Shown piece by piece: positions 26,925-37,200 of a DNA stretch of 52,685 nt. A program made the translations under genes and the position numbers. Positions within the stretch are counted from its first letter, which is position 1, and each line of letters begins with the position of its first letter. The notes beneath the pieces were generated by a model, which was given only the letters and a program-made list of their open reading frames with translations, had not been told where the DNA came from and did no database searches. This DNA is from Legionella adelaidensis (lineage in GTDB: Bacteria; Pseudomonadota; Gammaproteobacteria; Legionellales; Legionellaceae): assembly GCF_900637865.1 (NCBI RefSeq), contig NZ_LR134432.1, forward strand, positions 1 to 52,685, given 5' to 3'.

Positions 26925-28268
26925 TTATTTTGCAGATTGCGAAATAAATTCTTTGCTTAACTGTAATGCCATTTCTAAAGACTGCTCGTAATTAAGACGG
27001 GGGTCTACCAATGAGCAATAAGCATTTTCCAAATCTTCCTCAGAAAGTCCTCTTGCTCCCCCGATGCATTCGGTAACATTTTCACCGGTTAACTCAAAGT
27101 GTACCCCGCCTAAGCAACTATCCATTTTATGATGGATCTCCACTGCTTGTTTCAGCTCTGATAATATATTATCAAAATGACGTGTTTTTATCCCTGAGTC
27201 CGTAGTTTCCGTATTACCATGCATGGGATCACAAGACCAGGTAACGGGAATTGTGGTAGATTGAACTGCTTTGATTAAGGGGGGTAAAAGTTTTTCTATA
27301 CTATCTGCTCCCATTCGACTAATTAAAACAATCTTCCCCTCTTCTTTTTGAGGATTTAATTTTTTTACAATATCTTTTACCCACTCTATAGTGGCACTAG
27401 GTCCTACCTTGACTCCCACCGGGTTTTGGATACCTCTAAGGAATTCAACATGGGCGCTATCTAGTTTAGCGGTGCGCATTCCAATCCAGGGTAAATGAGT
27501 TGAAAAATTATACCAGAGGCCATCTGAAGATTTACGGGTAAGTGCTTGCTCATAATGTAAATTCAATGCTTCATGCGATGTATAAAAATCAACATTACTT
27601 AAATTACTACTGCGCAATCCATCAATCGCTTTTAAAAATTCGAGGGAGTCGGCAATAGAATGTACTATGGCGTTATACTCTTTTGCTTGGGAAGAGTGCT
27701 CGACAAAACTTAAATCCCAACGTTGCGGATGATGAAGACTGGCAAATCCACCTGATAGAAGTGCACGAATATAATTTAAAGTCATCGCAGCACAGCTGTA
27801 ACCTTGTAGCATTAACTTGGGGTTAGGAGTACGTGCTTGCTCATTGAATGCGGGAGAATTAACTAAATCGCCCCTGTAGCTTGGCAGAGTGACCCCATCA
27901 ATGGTTTCAAAATTAGAAGAACGGGGTTTTGCGTATTGGCCTGCTATGCGACCGACCCTAACAATGGGCTTACGCATGCCATGAATTAACACCAAGCTCA
28001 TTTGTAAAATAATTTTTAATTTATTACTAATAGTTTCTGCGCGGCATTCAGAAAATGACTCTGCACAATCACCCCCTTGCAAAATAAAAGCTTCATCGCG
28101 GCCAGCTTTTGCAATGGCTGCTTTCAGGTTATTTATTTCTCCTGCACTAACCAATGGGGGGAGGGAGCTTAACTGATTAACAATACGTAATAGCTGGCTT
28201 TCATCAGGATAAGAAGCTGCTTGTTCATATCTATAATTCGTCCAGGAAGTTAAAGACCAGTTTTGCAT
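26925..28268 (-). CDS. Class II (plant-type) DAHP synthase
   Basis: First step of the shikimate pathway: joins phosphoenolpyruvate and erythrose 4-phosphate. The 447 residues from ATG 28268 (MQNWSLTSW) carry class II marks: AFILQGGDCAESFSECRAET with the metal-binding Cys, VRVGRIAGQYAKPRSS, VTWSCDPMHGNTETT and FELTGENVTECIGG. A TTG 30 nt earlier would add an N-terminus that repeats the NWSLT motif; the ATG fits the family better, though neither has a good ribosome site. Class I (AroFGH) motifs are absent. Confidence 0.93.
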   Translation of the reverse strand: MQNWSLTSWTNYRYEQAASYPDESQLLRIVNQLSSLPPLVSAGEINNLKAAIAKAGRDEAFILQGGDCAESFSECRAETISNKLKIILQMSLVLIHGMRKPIVRVGRIAGQYAKPRSSNFETIDGVTLPSYRGDLVNSPAFNEQARTPNPKLMLQGYSCAAMTLNYIRALLSGGFASLHHPQRWDLSFVEHSSQAKEYNAIVHSIADSLEFLKAIDGLRSSNLSNVDFYTSHEALNLHYEQALTRKSSDGLWYNFSTHLPWIGMRTAKLDSAHVEFLRGIQNPVGVKVGPSATIEWVKDIVKKLNPQKEEGKIVLISRMGADSIEKLLPPLIKAVQSTTIPVTWSCDPMHGNTETTDSGIKTRHFDNILSELKQAVEIHHKMDSCLGGVHFELTGENVTECIGGARGLSEEDLENAYCSLVDPRLNYEQSLEMALQLSKEFISQSAK

Positions 28269-28402
28269 TGTTAACGACCAATTTGCATAAAATCGCAAGT
28301 ATGCAATGATCTACTTAATCCTGCAAGTGTAGGTTAGTCAACATTCGTGAGTAAAGAGGATATTTGGCTTTGTTACCCAAAACATTTATTTATATTTACA
28401 GG

Positions 28403-28430
28403 CTTGATTTTTTGTTGTTCATCCCCACAT
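28403..28430 (+). promoter_or_regulatory. Sigma32 heat-shock promoter of grpE
   Basis: -35 CTTGAT (28403-28408), a 14-nt spacer and -10 CCCCACAT (28423-28430) match the sigma32 consensus CTTGAA-N13-15-CCCCATnT closely. It lies 28 nt before the grpE ATG. Confidence 0.8.
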
Positions 28431-28458
28431 AAACAACCAATAAATTCTGGAGTTTTCT

Positions 28459-29061
28459 ATGAGCGAGAAAAAACACAAAGATTGGAAAAAATTTCAAGAA
28501 GAGGCACTTACTAAGGAAGAACAAGAAGTAGATGAGCTTTTAGATGAAGAAGACGAAGAGTTGGAGCCAGAAGAAGGGGCTTTAGAGCATCCTTCCTATG
28601 CCTCCTTAGAAGAGAAATTGACTCTTGCTGAACAAAAAGCCCATGAAAACTGGGAAAAATCCGTGCGGGCTATGGCTGAATTAGATAATGTACGTCGTCG
28701 TGCAGAACGTGAGGTCAGTAATGCCCACCGCTATGGGTTAGAACGCTTTGTTTCTTCCTTGTTGCCGGTTATCGACAGCTTGGAACAAGCTTTACAGGTT
28801 GCTGAAAAACAAGACGACTCTAATATGCAAGAGGGTTTGGAGTTAACCATGAAGTTATTTCTGGATGTTTTGCAACGGTTTGACATCAAGCAAATTAATC
28901 CTGAGGGCGAGGCGTTCAACCCGCAATTACATGAAGCAATGTCAATGCAAGAGATTCCTGGTGTTGAAGCAAATACGATAGTTAATGTTTTCCAAAAAGG
29001 ATATACCTTAAATGATCGCGTTATTCGACCAGCACGCGTTATTGTGGCTAAAGGAAACTAA
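28459..29061 (+). CDS. grpE: Nucleotide exchange factor GrpE
   Basis: Releases ADP from DnaK and acts as a thermosensor. The 200 residues begin with a Glu-rich disordered part (DELLDEEDEELEPEEGALEH), then the long dimer coiled coil (KLTLAEQKAHENWEKSVRAM), then the C-terminal beta domain with FNPQLHEAMSMQEIPG and VIRPARVIVAKGN. A heat-shock promoter precedes it and dnaK follows. Confidence 0.96.
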   Translation: MSEKKHKDWKKFQEEALTKEEQEVDELLDEEDEELEPEEGALEHPSYASLEEKLTLAEQKAHENWEKSVRAMAELDNVRRRAEREVSNAHRYGLERFVSSLLPVIDSLEQALQVAEKQDDSNMQEGLELTMKLFLDVLQRFDIKQINPEGEAFNPQLHEAMSMQEIPGVEANTIVNVFQKGYTLNDRVIRPARVIVAKGN

Positions 29062-29068
29062 CAGAAAG

Positions 29069-29096
29069 GTTGATTTTTTTTAAACAGACCCCATAT
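29069..29096 (+). promoter_or_regulatory. Sigma32 heat-shock promoter of dnaK
   Basis: GTTGAT (29069-29074), 14 nt, and CCCCATAT (29089-29096); the -10 is a perfect sigma32 match. It lets dnaK-dnaJ be induced on their own, in addition to read-through from grpE. Confidence 0.8.
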
Positions 29097-29141
29097 GTGA
29101 GATATTGCTAAATAATAATTTTATTTCGGAGCAGAAAAATA

Positions 29142-31070
29142 ATGGCAAAGATTATTGGTATTGACTTAGGAACTACAAACTCTTGCGTGGCAATTATGGA
29201 AGGAGATAAACCCCGCGTAATTGAAAATAGTGAAGGCCATAGAATTACTCCTTCTATTGTAGCTTTTACTGATAATGATGAAATTCTTGTTGGACAAGCT
29301 GCGAAAAGACAAGCGGTAACCAATCCTGATAAAACTTTATTTGCGATTAAGCGTTTGATTGGTCGTAAATTTGATGATCCAATTGTTCAGAAAGATATTA
29401 AAATGGTGCCCTATAAAATCGTTAAAGCTCCGAATGGTGATGCTTGGGTACGTGTGAAAGATGAAGACAAAGCCCCTCCGCAAATTTCTGCAGAAGTTTT
29501 ACGTAAAATGAAAAAAACAGCAGAAGATTATTTGGGTGAAGAAGTAAAAGAAGCCGTTATTACTGTACCTGCTTACTTTAATGATTCGCAAAGACAAGCA
29601 ACAAAAGATGCAGGGAGAATTGCAGGCCTTGAAGTAAAGCGTATTATCAATGAGCCAACTGCCGCAGCGCTTGCTTATGGAATGGATAAGAAAAGAGGCG
29701 ACTCCGTAATTGCCGTTTATGACTTGGGAGGCGGTACCTTTGATATTTCTATTATTGAAATTGCCGAAGTGGATGGCGAGCACCAGTTTGAAGTCTTGGC
29801 AACTAATGGTGATACCTTCCTCGGTGGTGAAGACTTTGACTTGGCGCTTATTGAGTATTTAGCAAGTGAATTTAAGAAAGACAGCGGTATTGATCTGCAT
29901 AGTGATCCGCTTGCTTTACAAAGATTAAAAGAAGCGGCTGAGAAAGCAAAGATTGAACTGTCGTCTGCCCAACAAACGGATGTAAATCTTCCCTACATCA
30001 CCGCAGATGCTTCAGGTCCAAAACATCTTAATATTAAATTGACTCGTGCCAAGTTAGAGTCCTTGGTAGAAAAATTGGTAGAAAGAACTATTGCACCTTG
30101 TCAAACTGCTTTAAAAGATGCTGGTCTAACTGTGAATAAAATCAATGAAGTTATTCTTGTGGGCGGTCAGACTCGTATGCCTTTAGTACAAAAAACAGTA
30201 CAAGAGTTTTTTGGTAAAGAGCCACGTAAAGACGTGAATCCTGATGAAGCAGTAGCTGTAGGAGCTGCCATTCAAGGAGCGGTATTGTCCGGGGAAGTAA
30301 AAGATATTCTTTTATTAGACGTAACCCCACTTTCCTTAGGTATTGAAACTTTGGGCGGGGTCATGACCAAGCTTATTGAAAAAAATACCACTATTCCAAC
30401 TAAAGCAACTCAAGTATTTTCAACAGCTGATGATAACCAAACTGCGGTAACTGTTCATGTATTACAAGGTGAACGTGAACAAGCCTCCGCAAATAAATCA
30501 TTAGGTCGTTTTGACTTGTCAGACATTCCTTCAGCTCCACGTGGCGTACCACAAATTGAAGTAACGTTTGATATTGACGCGAACGGAATTCTGAATGTTT
30601 CTGCCAGAGACAAAGCAACCGGCAAAGCGCAATCAATTGTAATTAAAGCGTCCAGTGGATTAAGTGAAGAAGAAATTCAAAATATGGTAAAAGACGCCCA
30701 ATCGCACGCTGAAGAAGATAAGAAATTTAAAGAGCTGGCAGATGTGCGCAACCAAGCTGATAACTTAATTCATACCAGTGAGAAATCCTTAAAAGATTTA
30801 GCTGGTGAATTAACGGAAGAAGAGAAAAAGGAAATAGAAACAGCGATTGCTGATTTGAAAGAAGCAACCAAGAGCAACGACAAAATTCAAATTGAAGACA
30901 AGTTAAAAGTGCTCAGTAATGCATCTGGAAAAATGGCAGAGCGAGTATATGCTAAAAAATCTGCTGAAGGACAAGCACAACCCGAACAGCAAGCTGAACA
31001 ATCTTCTTCTAAAGCAGATGAAGGCGTAGTGGATGCTGAATTTGAAGAAGTTGATGAAGATAAGAAGTAA
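29142..31070 (+). CDS. dnaK: Chaperone DnaK (Hsp70)
   Basis: ATP-driven folding chaperone. 642 residues: ATPase domain opening [20 protein letters not shown], phosphate-2 loop [17 protein letters not shown], linker [19 protein letters not shown], substrate-binding beta domain and helical lid, with an acidic C-terminal end ([14 protein letters not shown]) that is the usual docking tail. Ribosome site CGGAGCAG. Followed by a hairpin and dnaJ. Confidence 0.98.
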   Translation: MAKIIGIDLGTTNSCVAIMEGDKPRVIENSEGHRITPSIVAFTDNDEILVGQAAKRQAVTNPDKTLFAIKRLIGRKFDDPIVQKDIKMVPYKIVKAPNGDAWVRVKDEDKAPPQISAEVLRKMKKTAEDYLGEEVKEAVITVPAYFNDSQRQATKDAGRIAGLEVKRIINEPTAAALAYGMDKKRGDSVIAVYDLGGGTFDISIIEIAEVDGEHQFEVLATNGDTFLGGEDFDLALIEYLASEFKKDSGIDLHSDPLALQRLKEAAEKAKIELSSAQQTDVNLPYITADASGPKHLNIKLTRAKLESLVEKLVERTIAPCQTALKDAGLTVNKINEVILVGGQTRMPLVQKTVQEFFGKEPRKDVNPDEAVAVGAAIQGAVLSGEVKDILLLDVTPLSLGIETLGGVMTKLIEKNTTIPTKATQVFSTADDNQTAVTVHVLQGEREQASANKSLGRFDLSDIPSAPRGVPQIEVTFDIDANGILNVSARDKATGKAQSIVIKASSGLSEEEIQNMVKDAQSHAEEDKKFKELADVRNQADNLIHTSEKSLKDLAGELTEEEKKEIETAIADLKEATKSNDKIQIEDKLKVLSNASGKMAERVYAKKSAEGQAQPEQQAEQSSSKADEGVVDAEFEEVDEDKK

Positions 31071-31077
31071 ACGGTTT

Positions 31078-31105
31078 GGGCGCGGACAAACAAAACTTCG
31101 CGCCC
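31078..31105. terminator. GC-rich hairpin between dnaK and dnaJ
   Basis: Perfect 7-bp stem GGGCGCG / CGCGCCC with a 14-nt loop, directly after dnaK. No T-run, so partial attenuation or transcript stabilisation is likely: it would give more DnaK than DnaJ. The tail CTAACGGTCGCGGCTCCG is shared with the repeats at 4044 and 32290. Confidence 0.5.
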
Positions 31106-31153
31106 TAACGGTCGCGGCTCCGAATAATATTTTATGTACAATGTGAGTTTTAA

Positions 31154-32275
31154 ATGCAACACGATTATTACGAACTTCTTGGCGTAAGCCGAAATGCTTC
31201 CGAGGCCGAAATTAAAAAAGCCTATCGGAAATTAGCCATGAAGTACCATCCAGACCGTAACCCCAACGATGAGGCAGCGGAAGACAAATTTAAAGAAATA
31301 CAAAAAGCCTATGCTATTTTGTCTGACCCTCAGAAAAAAGCAGCTTATGATCAATTTGGTCATGCCGGTGTAGAGGGGCATATGGGTGGAGGGCCCGGTG
31401 GTTTTGGTGGGTTTGGTGATGTCTTTGAAGATATTTTTGAGAACATTTTCTCAGGCGGACGAAGACAGCAACGCTCAAGGTCTCAACGTGGGTCCGACTT
31501 GCAGATGAATGTGCAGATGACTTTAGAGGAGGCTGCTATAGGTAAGCAAGTGGAAATTAATGTTCCCCGTCATGTGCAGTGTAAATTGTGTGAAGGCTCA
31601 GGGGCTAAAAAAGGCACCCAACCCAAGAATTGTGAAACATGCAGTGGAATTGGACAGGTTCGAATTCAACAGGGCTTTTTTTCTATACAGCAAACCTGTC
31701 CCACGTGTCGTGGAGAGGGTAAAGTCATTACTGACCCTTGTTCTAACTGTCATGGTCAAGGCAGAGTGCATGACTCGAAAAAGCTAACGGTTAAGATTCC
31801 TGCCGGGGTAGATAATGGGGATAGAGTGCGCTTAAGCGGAGAAGGCGAAGCCGGAATCTATGGAGGTCCTCCGGGCGATTTATATGTTCAAGTTTCTGTC
31901 CTCCCTCACGGGATATTTGAGCGTCATGAAAATGATTTGCATTGTGAAGTTCCTATCAGTTTTACCACAGCAGCCATAGGTGGTTCTATTGAGGTGCCTA
32001 CTTTAGAGGGTAGGGTTACTTTAAAAATTCCTGCGGAAACGCAGACGGGGAAATCTTTTCGACTCCGTGGAAAAGGGATGAAATCTGTACATGGATATGG
32101 AACAGGCGATCTTCTTTGTAAGGTAGTAGTAGAAACACCGATAAATTTATCCCGAGAACAACAAGAGTTGCTAACGAAATTAGAAGAGTCGTTAGAAGCT
32201 AATAAACATTCTCCTCGTTCAAGCACATGGTTTGCAGGGGTGAAAAAGTTTTTTGAGGATATGAAATTTAATTAA
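31154..32275 (+). CDS. dnaJ: Chaperone DnaJ (Hsp40)
   Basis: Delivers substrate to DnaK and stimulates its ATPase. The 373 residues have a J domain with the HPD tripeptide ([10 protein letters not shown]), a Gly/Phe-rich linker ([18 protein letters not shown]), four CxxCxGxG-type zinc repeats ([42 protein letters not shown]) and the C-terminal peptide-binding domains. In operon with dnaK. Confidence 0.98.
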   Translation: MQHDYYELLGVSRNASEAEIKKAYRKLAMKYHPDRNPNDEAAEDKFKEIQKAYAILSDPQKKAAYDQFGHAGVEGHMGGGPGGFGGFGDVFEDIFENIFSGGRRQQRSRSQRGSDLQMNVQMTLEEAAIGKQVEINVPRHVQCKLCEGSGAKKGTQPKNCETCSGIGQVRIQQGFFSIQQTCPTCRGEGKVITDPCSNCHGQGRVHDSKKLTVKIPAGVDNGDRVRLSGEGEAGIYGGPPGDLYVQVSVLPHGIFERHENDLHCEVPISFTTAAIGGSIEVPTLEGRVTLKIPAETQTGKSFRLRGKGMKSVHGYGTGDLLCKVVVETPINLSREQQELLTKLEESLEANKHSPRSSTWFAGVKKFFEDMKFN

Positions 32276-32289
32276 TAAACTACCAGTTC

Positions 32290-32400
32290 ACAGCGGCGAA
32301 CGTTAGCAAGCGGAGAATTTTTAGTGTATTTCCACGAAAAATAAAAATTTTCCAATTCTAACGCGCGTAGCTCGGATGTTCACATACGCTTGCCTGATCA
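32290..32400. repeat. Palindromic intergenic repeat between dnaJ and carA
   Basis: AAGCGGAGAATTTTT (32310-32324) faces AAAAATTTTCC (32345-32355), followed by CTAACGCGCGTAGCTCGGA. The left arm matches the element at 4065 and the tail is similar. The rest of the 235-nt gap is AT-rich and holds the presumed carA promoter. Confidence 0.5.
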
Positions 32401-32510
32401 CATGTTATGGGCTGCATACCTTAATTCGAATTAAAACAAACCTTTATAATTAATTCCATCTATACCTAGACTACGCTACAATTGAACATTTTGAAATTTT
32501 CAGGGCTCAC

Positions 32511-33635
32511 ATGTTACGAAAACCTGCCATCCTGGTACTTGCAGATGGAACCACATTTGAAGGTATTTCTGTTGGTGCAGAAGGGCATTGCGTAGGCGAA
32601 CTGGTTTTTAATACGGCGATGACTGGTTATCAAGAAATGATGACTGATCCCTCCTATGCCCGTCAAATTGTTCTTTTAACTACAGCTCATGTGGGGAACA
32701 CGGGTTGCAATCTTGAAGATATGGAATCCTCACGCATATGGGCAAGTGGTATGGTTATGCGCGAATGTACGATTGTGCCTAGTAATTACCGTTCGGAACA
32801 ATCACTACCGGACTGGTTGATAAAACATGGGGTGGTGGCGATAGCTGGAGTGGATACCCGACAATTAACGCTGCTTTTACGTGAAAAAGGGGCTATTAAC
32901 GCTTGCATTAGTACTGAAGTAAATGTAGAAAAAGCGTTAAAATTAGCAAAGTCTTTTTCCGGCCTTAATAATTTAGATTTGGCAAAAGTTGTTTCTAGAC
33001 AAACAGTCGAACGCTGGCATGAAGGTAGAGGTGAGTGGGCGCTGCATTCTAATCCTTTAAAGTACAATGTGGTAGCGTATGATTTTGGAATAAAACACAG
33101 CATATTGCGTATTTTATTTGACTTGGGTTGTCATATTACGTTAGTTCCAGCAAACACTACCGCAGAGCAAGCTCTGTCATACAATCCTGACGGAATTTTA
33201 TTAGCAAATGGTCCTGGCGACCCCAAGGCCTGTGACTACGCAATTGCAGCTATTAAAGAATTCCTGAAAAAAGATATCCCTTTATTTGGAATTTGTTTAG
33301 GTTTTCAATTAATTGGTTTAGCATGTGGGGCTAGAACGACCAAAATGAAATTTGGCCATCATGGCGCAAATCATCCGGTACAAGAAGTAAGGGGTTCGCG
33401 TCGTGTTTTTATTACTAGCCAAAATCATGGTTTTACTATTGCAGAGGAATCGCTACCAGATACGTTACAAATAACGCATCGTTCGTTGTTCGACCAATCA
33501 TTACAAGGTATACAACATAAAGAAAAGCCGGTTTTTGCTTTTCAAGGTCACCCTGAAGCAGCGCCAGGACCGCATGATATCGAAGGTATTTTTGAGCAAT
33601 TTATACAATCCATGGCCGAAAGGTCGCATTCATAA
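32511..33635 (+). CDS. carA: Carbamoyl phosphate synthase small subunit
   Basis: Glutaminase subunit that feeds ammonia to CarB for carbamoyl phosphate (arginine, pyrimidines). 374 residues with the N-terminal CPSase domain (VLADGTTFEGISVGAEGHCVG) and a class I amidotransferase domain: nucleophile Cys in IPLFGICLGFQLIGLA and His/Glu in FAFQGHPEAAPGPHD. Position after dnaJ is usual in this group, but the next gene is metK, not carB, so the large subunit must be encoded elsewhere. AGGG precedes ATG. Confidence 0.95.
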   Translation: MLRKPAILVLADGTTFEGISVGAEGHCVGELVFNTAMTGYQEMMTDPSYARQIVLLTTAHVGNTGCNLEDMESSRIWASGMVMRECTIVPSNYRSEQSLPDWLIKHGVVAIAGVDTRQLTLLLREKGAINACISTEVNVEKALKLAKSFSGLNNLDLAKVVSRQTVERWHEGRGEWALHSNPLKYNVVAYDFGIKHSILRILFDLGCHITLVPANTTAEQALSYNPDGILLANGPGDPKACDYAIAAIKEFLKKDIPLFGICLGFQLIGLACGARTTKMKFGHHGANHPVQEVRGSRRVFITSQNHGFTIAEESLPDTLQITHRSLFDQSLQGIQHKEKPVFAFQGHPEAAPGPHDIEGIFEQFIQSMAERSHS

Positions 33636-33650
33636 AAAAGAGGAGCTTTT

Positions 33651-34799
33651 GTGAATAATTCCCATGTTTTTACTTCAGAATCAGTTTCTGAAGGCCATCC
33701 AGATAAAATAGCGGATCAAATATCTGATGCCATTTTAGATGAAATTATAAAACAAGACCCACATGCCCGTGTGGCTTGTGAAACGTTTGTAAAAACCGGA
33801 ATGGTTCTGGTAGGCGGTGAATTATCGACCAGCGCCTGGGTAGATGTAGAAGAGATTACCCGCGAAGTTATTAAAGATATAGGCTATAACAGCTCTGAAA
33901 TGGGTTTTGATTGGGCTTCATGTGCTGTCTTGTCCGCAATTGGTAAACAATCCCCTGATATTGCTCAAGGCGTGGATAATAAAGAAAGACAAACACTTGG
34001 TGCAGGCGATCAAGGAATGATGTTTGGCTATGCATGCCGGGAAACTGATGTTTTGATGCCCGCTCCCATAGCCTACTCTCATCGTTTAATGATGAAACAA
34101 GCGAGTTTGCGAAAACAACAGGTTCTCCCCTGGTTAAGGCCTGATGCTAAATGTCAGCTCACCCTTAATTATGTGGATGGAAAGCCGGTCTCGGTTAATA
34201 CGGTAGTCTTTTCCACGCAGCACACCCCAGATATTAAACATGCTGATTTAGAAGAAGCGGTTCGCGAAGAAATTATTAAAGCAGTATTGCCAGAAGAGTG
34301 GCTGCTGAAAGACACCCGTTTCTTTATAAACCCTACTGGGCGTTTTGTAATTGGGGGACCTTTAGGAGATTGTGGTTTAACTGGCCGAAAAATTATCGTT
34401 GATACCTATGGTGGTATGGCACGGCATGGAGGTGGTTGTTTTTCAGGTAAAGATCCCTCTAAGGTAGATCGCTCCGGAGCTTATGCTGCAAGACATGTTG
34501 CGAAAAATATTGTGGCCGCTGGTATTGCAGATAAATGCGAAATTCAAGTTTCCTATGCAATAGGTGTGGCAGAGCCTACTTCTATCTATGTGGAAACATT
34601 TGGTACCGGGAGACTTGATGACCAGACTATCATTAAATTAATTCAACAACACTTTGACTTAACTCCTCAAGGAATTATTGACCATCATCAATTGTTAAGA
34701 CCTATTTACAGACAAACTGCGTCTTATGGGCATTACGGTCGTGAGAATCTTCCTTGGGAACGCTTGGACAAAGTGAATGAATTAGAAACCGCTTTATAG
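33651..34799 (+). CDS. metK: S-adenosylmethionine synthetase
   Basis: Makes SAM from methionine and ATP. 382 residues with [20 protein letters not shown] (ATP-binding His), the loop [16 protein letters not shown] and the P-loop-like [23 protein letters not shown] start at 33651, backed by GAGGAG six nt upstream. Only 15 nt from carA and 9 nt from ahcY, so it is cotranscribed with both. Confidence 0.98.
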   Translation: MNNSHVFTSESVSEGHPDKIADQISDAILDEIIKQDPHARVACETFVKTGMVLVGGELSTSAWVDVEEITREVIKDIGYNSSEMGFDWASCAVLSAIGKQSPDIAQGVDNKERQTLGAGDQGMMFGYACRETDVLMPAPIAYSHRLMMKQASLRKQQVLPWLRPDAKCQLTLNYVDGKPVSVNTVVFSTQHTPDIKHADLEEAVREEIIKAVLPEEWLLKDTRFFINPTGRFVIGGPLGDCGLTGRKIIVDTYGGMARHGGGCFSGKDPSKVDRSGAYAARHVAKNIVAAGIADKCEIQVSYAIGVAEPTSIYVETFGTGRLDDQTIIKLIQQHFDLTPQGIIDHHQLLRPIYRQTASYGHYGRENLPWERLDKVNELETAL

Positions 34800-34808
34800 G
34801 ATTTAATA

Positions 34809-36125
34809 ATGAATGTTGCAGAAATTTTAAATAATAAACAAACCGACTATAAAGTAGCGGATTTATCTTTGGCAGATTGGGGACGAAAAGAAATCGCCAT
34901 TGCCGAAACAGAAATGCCGGGTCTTATGTCTCTTAGGGAGGAATTTTCACCTTCTCAACCCTTAAAGGGGGCACGTATTGCCGGATGTTTACATATGACC
35001 ATCCAAACTGCTGTTCTTATTGAAACTCTTACTGCTTTAGGTGCAGAGGTTCGTTGGTCATCTTGCAACATTTTCTCTACACAAGACCATGCGGCAGCAG
35101 CAATTGCAGCCGCGGGCGTACCTGTTTTTGCCTGGAAAGGTGAATCAGAGGAAGAATATTGGTGGTGTGTGGAACAAACCATTCAAGGGCCTAATGGATG
35201 GGTACCTAATTTATTATTAGATGATGGGGGTGATTTAACCCAAATTCTACACCAAAAATATCCTCATTTATTAGCTGAAATTAGAGGGGTTTCTGAAGAA
35301 ACCACCACAGGCGTAGCAAGACTCTATGATATGGCTAAAAATAATCAACTAAAAATGCCCGCCATTAATGTAAATGACTCCGTTACCAAGTCTAAATTTG
35401 ATAATCTTTACGGTTGTCGGGAATCCTTACTGGATGGTATTAAACGGGCGACAGACGTAATGATCGCCGGGAAAGTGGTATTAATCTTAGGTTATGGGGA
35501 TGTAGGTAAAGGCTGTGCTCAAGCATTACGCGGTCAGGGAGCTACGGTTTATATTGCTGAAATTGATCCTATTTGTGCACTACAAGCAGCCATGGAAGGA
35601 TACAGAGTGGTTACCTTAGATGATGTAGCTGACCAAGTAGATATTGTAGTCACAGCGACTGGAAACTACCATGTAGTTACGCATGCGCATATGCAACGTA
35701 TGAAAAACCAGGCCATTCTCTGCAATATTGGTCATTTTGATTCTGAAATTGATATACAAAGTCTTAAAAAATATCAATGGGAAAATATAAAACCTCAAGT
35801 TGATCATGTGATATTTCCAGATGGCAAGCGCTTGATTATCTTGGCTGAAGGGCGTTTAGTGAACCTGGGTTGTGCCACAGGACACCCAAGCTTCGTGATG
35901 TCTACCTCTTTTAGCAACCAGGTTTTGGCACAAATTGAGTTATTTAAAAATAGTGGGAACTATCAACACCAAGTGTATGTTTTACCCAAGCAACTTGATG
36001 AAAAAGTAGCTCGACTGCATTTGGCAAGAATAGGTGCGACCTTAACTCGGTTGACAAACGAACAAGCGGAATACATAGGTGTAGATGTTAATGGCCCTTA
36101 TAAGCCGGACCATTACAGGTATTAA
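34809..36125 (+). CDS. ahcY: S-adenosylhomocysteine hydrolase
   Basis: NAD-dependent breakdown of SAH to adenosine and homocysteine, which keeps SAM-dependent methylation going. 438 residues with the SAH-binding region [36 protein letters not shown] (catalytic Lys), the Rossmann motif [20 protein letters not shown] and the conserved C-terminal KPDHYRY. Partner of metK in a SAM-cycle operon; no riboswitch is possible in the 9-nt gap. Confidence 0.98.
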   Translation: MNVAEILNNKQTDYKVADLSLADWGRKEIAIAETEMPGLMSLREEFSPSQPLKGARIAGCLHMTIQTAVLIETLTALGAEVRWSSCNIFSTQDHAAAAIAAAGVPVFAWKGESEEEYWWCVEQTIQGPNGWVPNLLLDDGGDLTQILHQKYPHLLAEIRGVSEETTTGVARLYDMAKNNQLKMPAINVNDSVTKSKFDNLYGCRESLLDGIKRATDVMIAGKVVLILGYGDVGKGCAQALRGQGATVYIAEIDPICALQAAMEGYRVVTLDDVADQVDIVVTATGNYHVVTHAHMQRMKNQAILCNIGHFDSEIDIQSLKKYQWENIKPQVDHVIFPDGKRLIILAEGRLVNLGCATGHPSFVMSTSFSNQVLAQIELFKNSGNYQHQVYVLPKQLDEKVARLHLARIGATLTRLTNEQAEYIGVDVNGPYKPDHYRY

Positions 36126-36130
36126 TGCGG

Positions 36131-36215
36131 GTGGGCCGGCAGGCCCAACGCTGCTTTAGTACTTTAGAATGAAACCTGTTAGAAGCGCCAGCTCTGGATT
36201 TGCTGGCCTGGTTTA
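36131..36215. terminator. Hairpins between convergent ahcY and suhB
   Basis: GGGCC / GGCCC around a 4-nt loop (36133-36146) and GCCAGC / GCTGGC (36188-36208). These lie between two genes that read towards each other and could end both transcripts; no long T-run. Confidence 0.4.
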
Positions 36216-36236
36216 CAGAAATGTTTGGAGGTAACT

Positions 36237-37019
36237 TCATACAGCGGGTTGCAAGGTCTGCAATAAGGATTTAAACACTTTAGGTGTTCCGGCTACTACA
36301 TCACCATTTTTGATATAATTCTCACCACCCTGGGTGTCGCTAATAAAACCGCCAGCTTCCTGAATCAACAAGGCACCCGCGGCAATATCCCAGGGACGAA
36401 GACCCAGCTCCCAGAAACCATCAAGACGGCCACTGGCTACATAGGCTAAATCTAATGCGGCGGCACCTGTACGGCGAATGCCGGCACATTTGCCTACTAA
36501 TGCTTCCAAAGTAGGTAAAAAACGTTGTGCTACCTGGACATTTTTTATGGGGAACCCCGTTCCTAATAAAGCAGCACTTAATTGGGTTTGTTTCGAAACA
36601 CGTATGCGACGATCATTTAAACGGGCTCCATAGCCACGGCTTGCTGTAAAAGCTTCATGGCGAACAGGATCATATACCACCCCATGTTCTATACGATTTT
36701 TTACGCGAATAGCTATAGAGACAGCAAAGTATGGAAAACTATGTAAAAAATTGGTGGTGCCGTCCAAAGGGTCAATAATCCAGACAGTTTCAGCCTCTTC
36801 ATTATAAGAGCCACTTTCTTCCGCAATAATTCCATGATCTGGATACGCTTTGTGAATAGCATGAATAATACTTTGTTCCGCTTTAATATCCACTTCGCTA
36901 AAATATTCTTCTTTGCTTTTGGCTGTAACTTTGACCCTTTCAATTTGGTCAATGTGACGAACTATCAAGTCTCCTGCTTGCCGAGCAGCAGCAAGGGCAA
37001 TATTCAACAATGGTTGCAT
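36237..37019 (-). CDS. suhB: Inositol monophosphatase family protein SuhB
   Basis: Mg-dependent phosphatase; in E. coli SuhB also joins the rRNA antitermination complex. 260 residues with metal-binding motifs IIAEESGSYNEEAETVWIID and DPLDGTTNFLHSFPYFAVSIA, and the late Asp in LRPWDIAAGALLIQEAGG. The usual divergent partner trmJ lies upstream on the other strand, a frequent arrangement. Confidence 0.93.
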   Translation of the reverse strand: MQPLLNIALAAARQAGDLIVRHIDQIERVKVTAKSKEEYFSEVDIKAEQSIIHAIHKAYPDHGIIAEESGSYNEEAETVWIIDPLDGTTNFLHSFPYFAVSIAIRVKNRIEHGVVYDPVRHEAFTASRGYGARLNDRRIRVSKQTQLSAALLGTGFPIKNVQVAQRFLPTLEALVGKCAGIRRTGAAALDLAYVASGRLDGFWELGLRPWDIAAGALLIQEAGGFISDTQGGENYIKNGDVVAGTPKVFKSLLQTLQPAV

Positions 37020-37200
37020 AGTGTGGTTCTTATTTTAATGATCGGGTAATGGATCCAGGATTATAACATGGTAGAAGAGTTTTTGTTTTACGTTGATAAA
37101 AAATTTCTTATCATATAAGTTGATGCGGAAGGCAAAACAAGGCTTGGAAAAGGCAAATGTTGGGTCTTCATTATGAACCTATACGAGCATAAAAATAGCA

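Noticed and set aside
34800-34808. SAH or SAM riboswitch before metK or ahcY
   Set aside because: The gaps are 15 and 9 nt, too short for any riboswitch.
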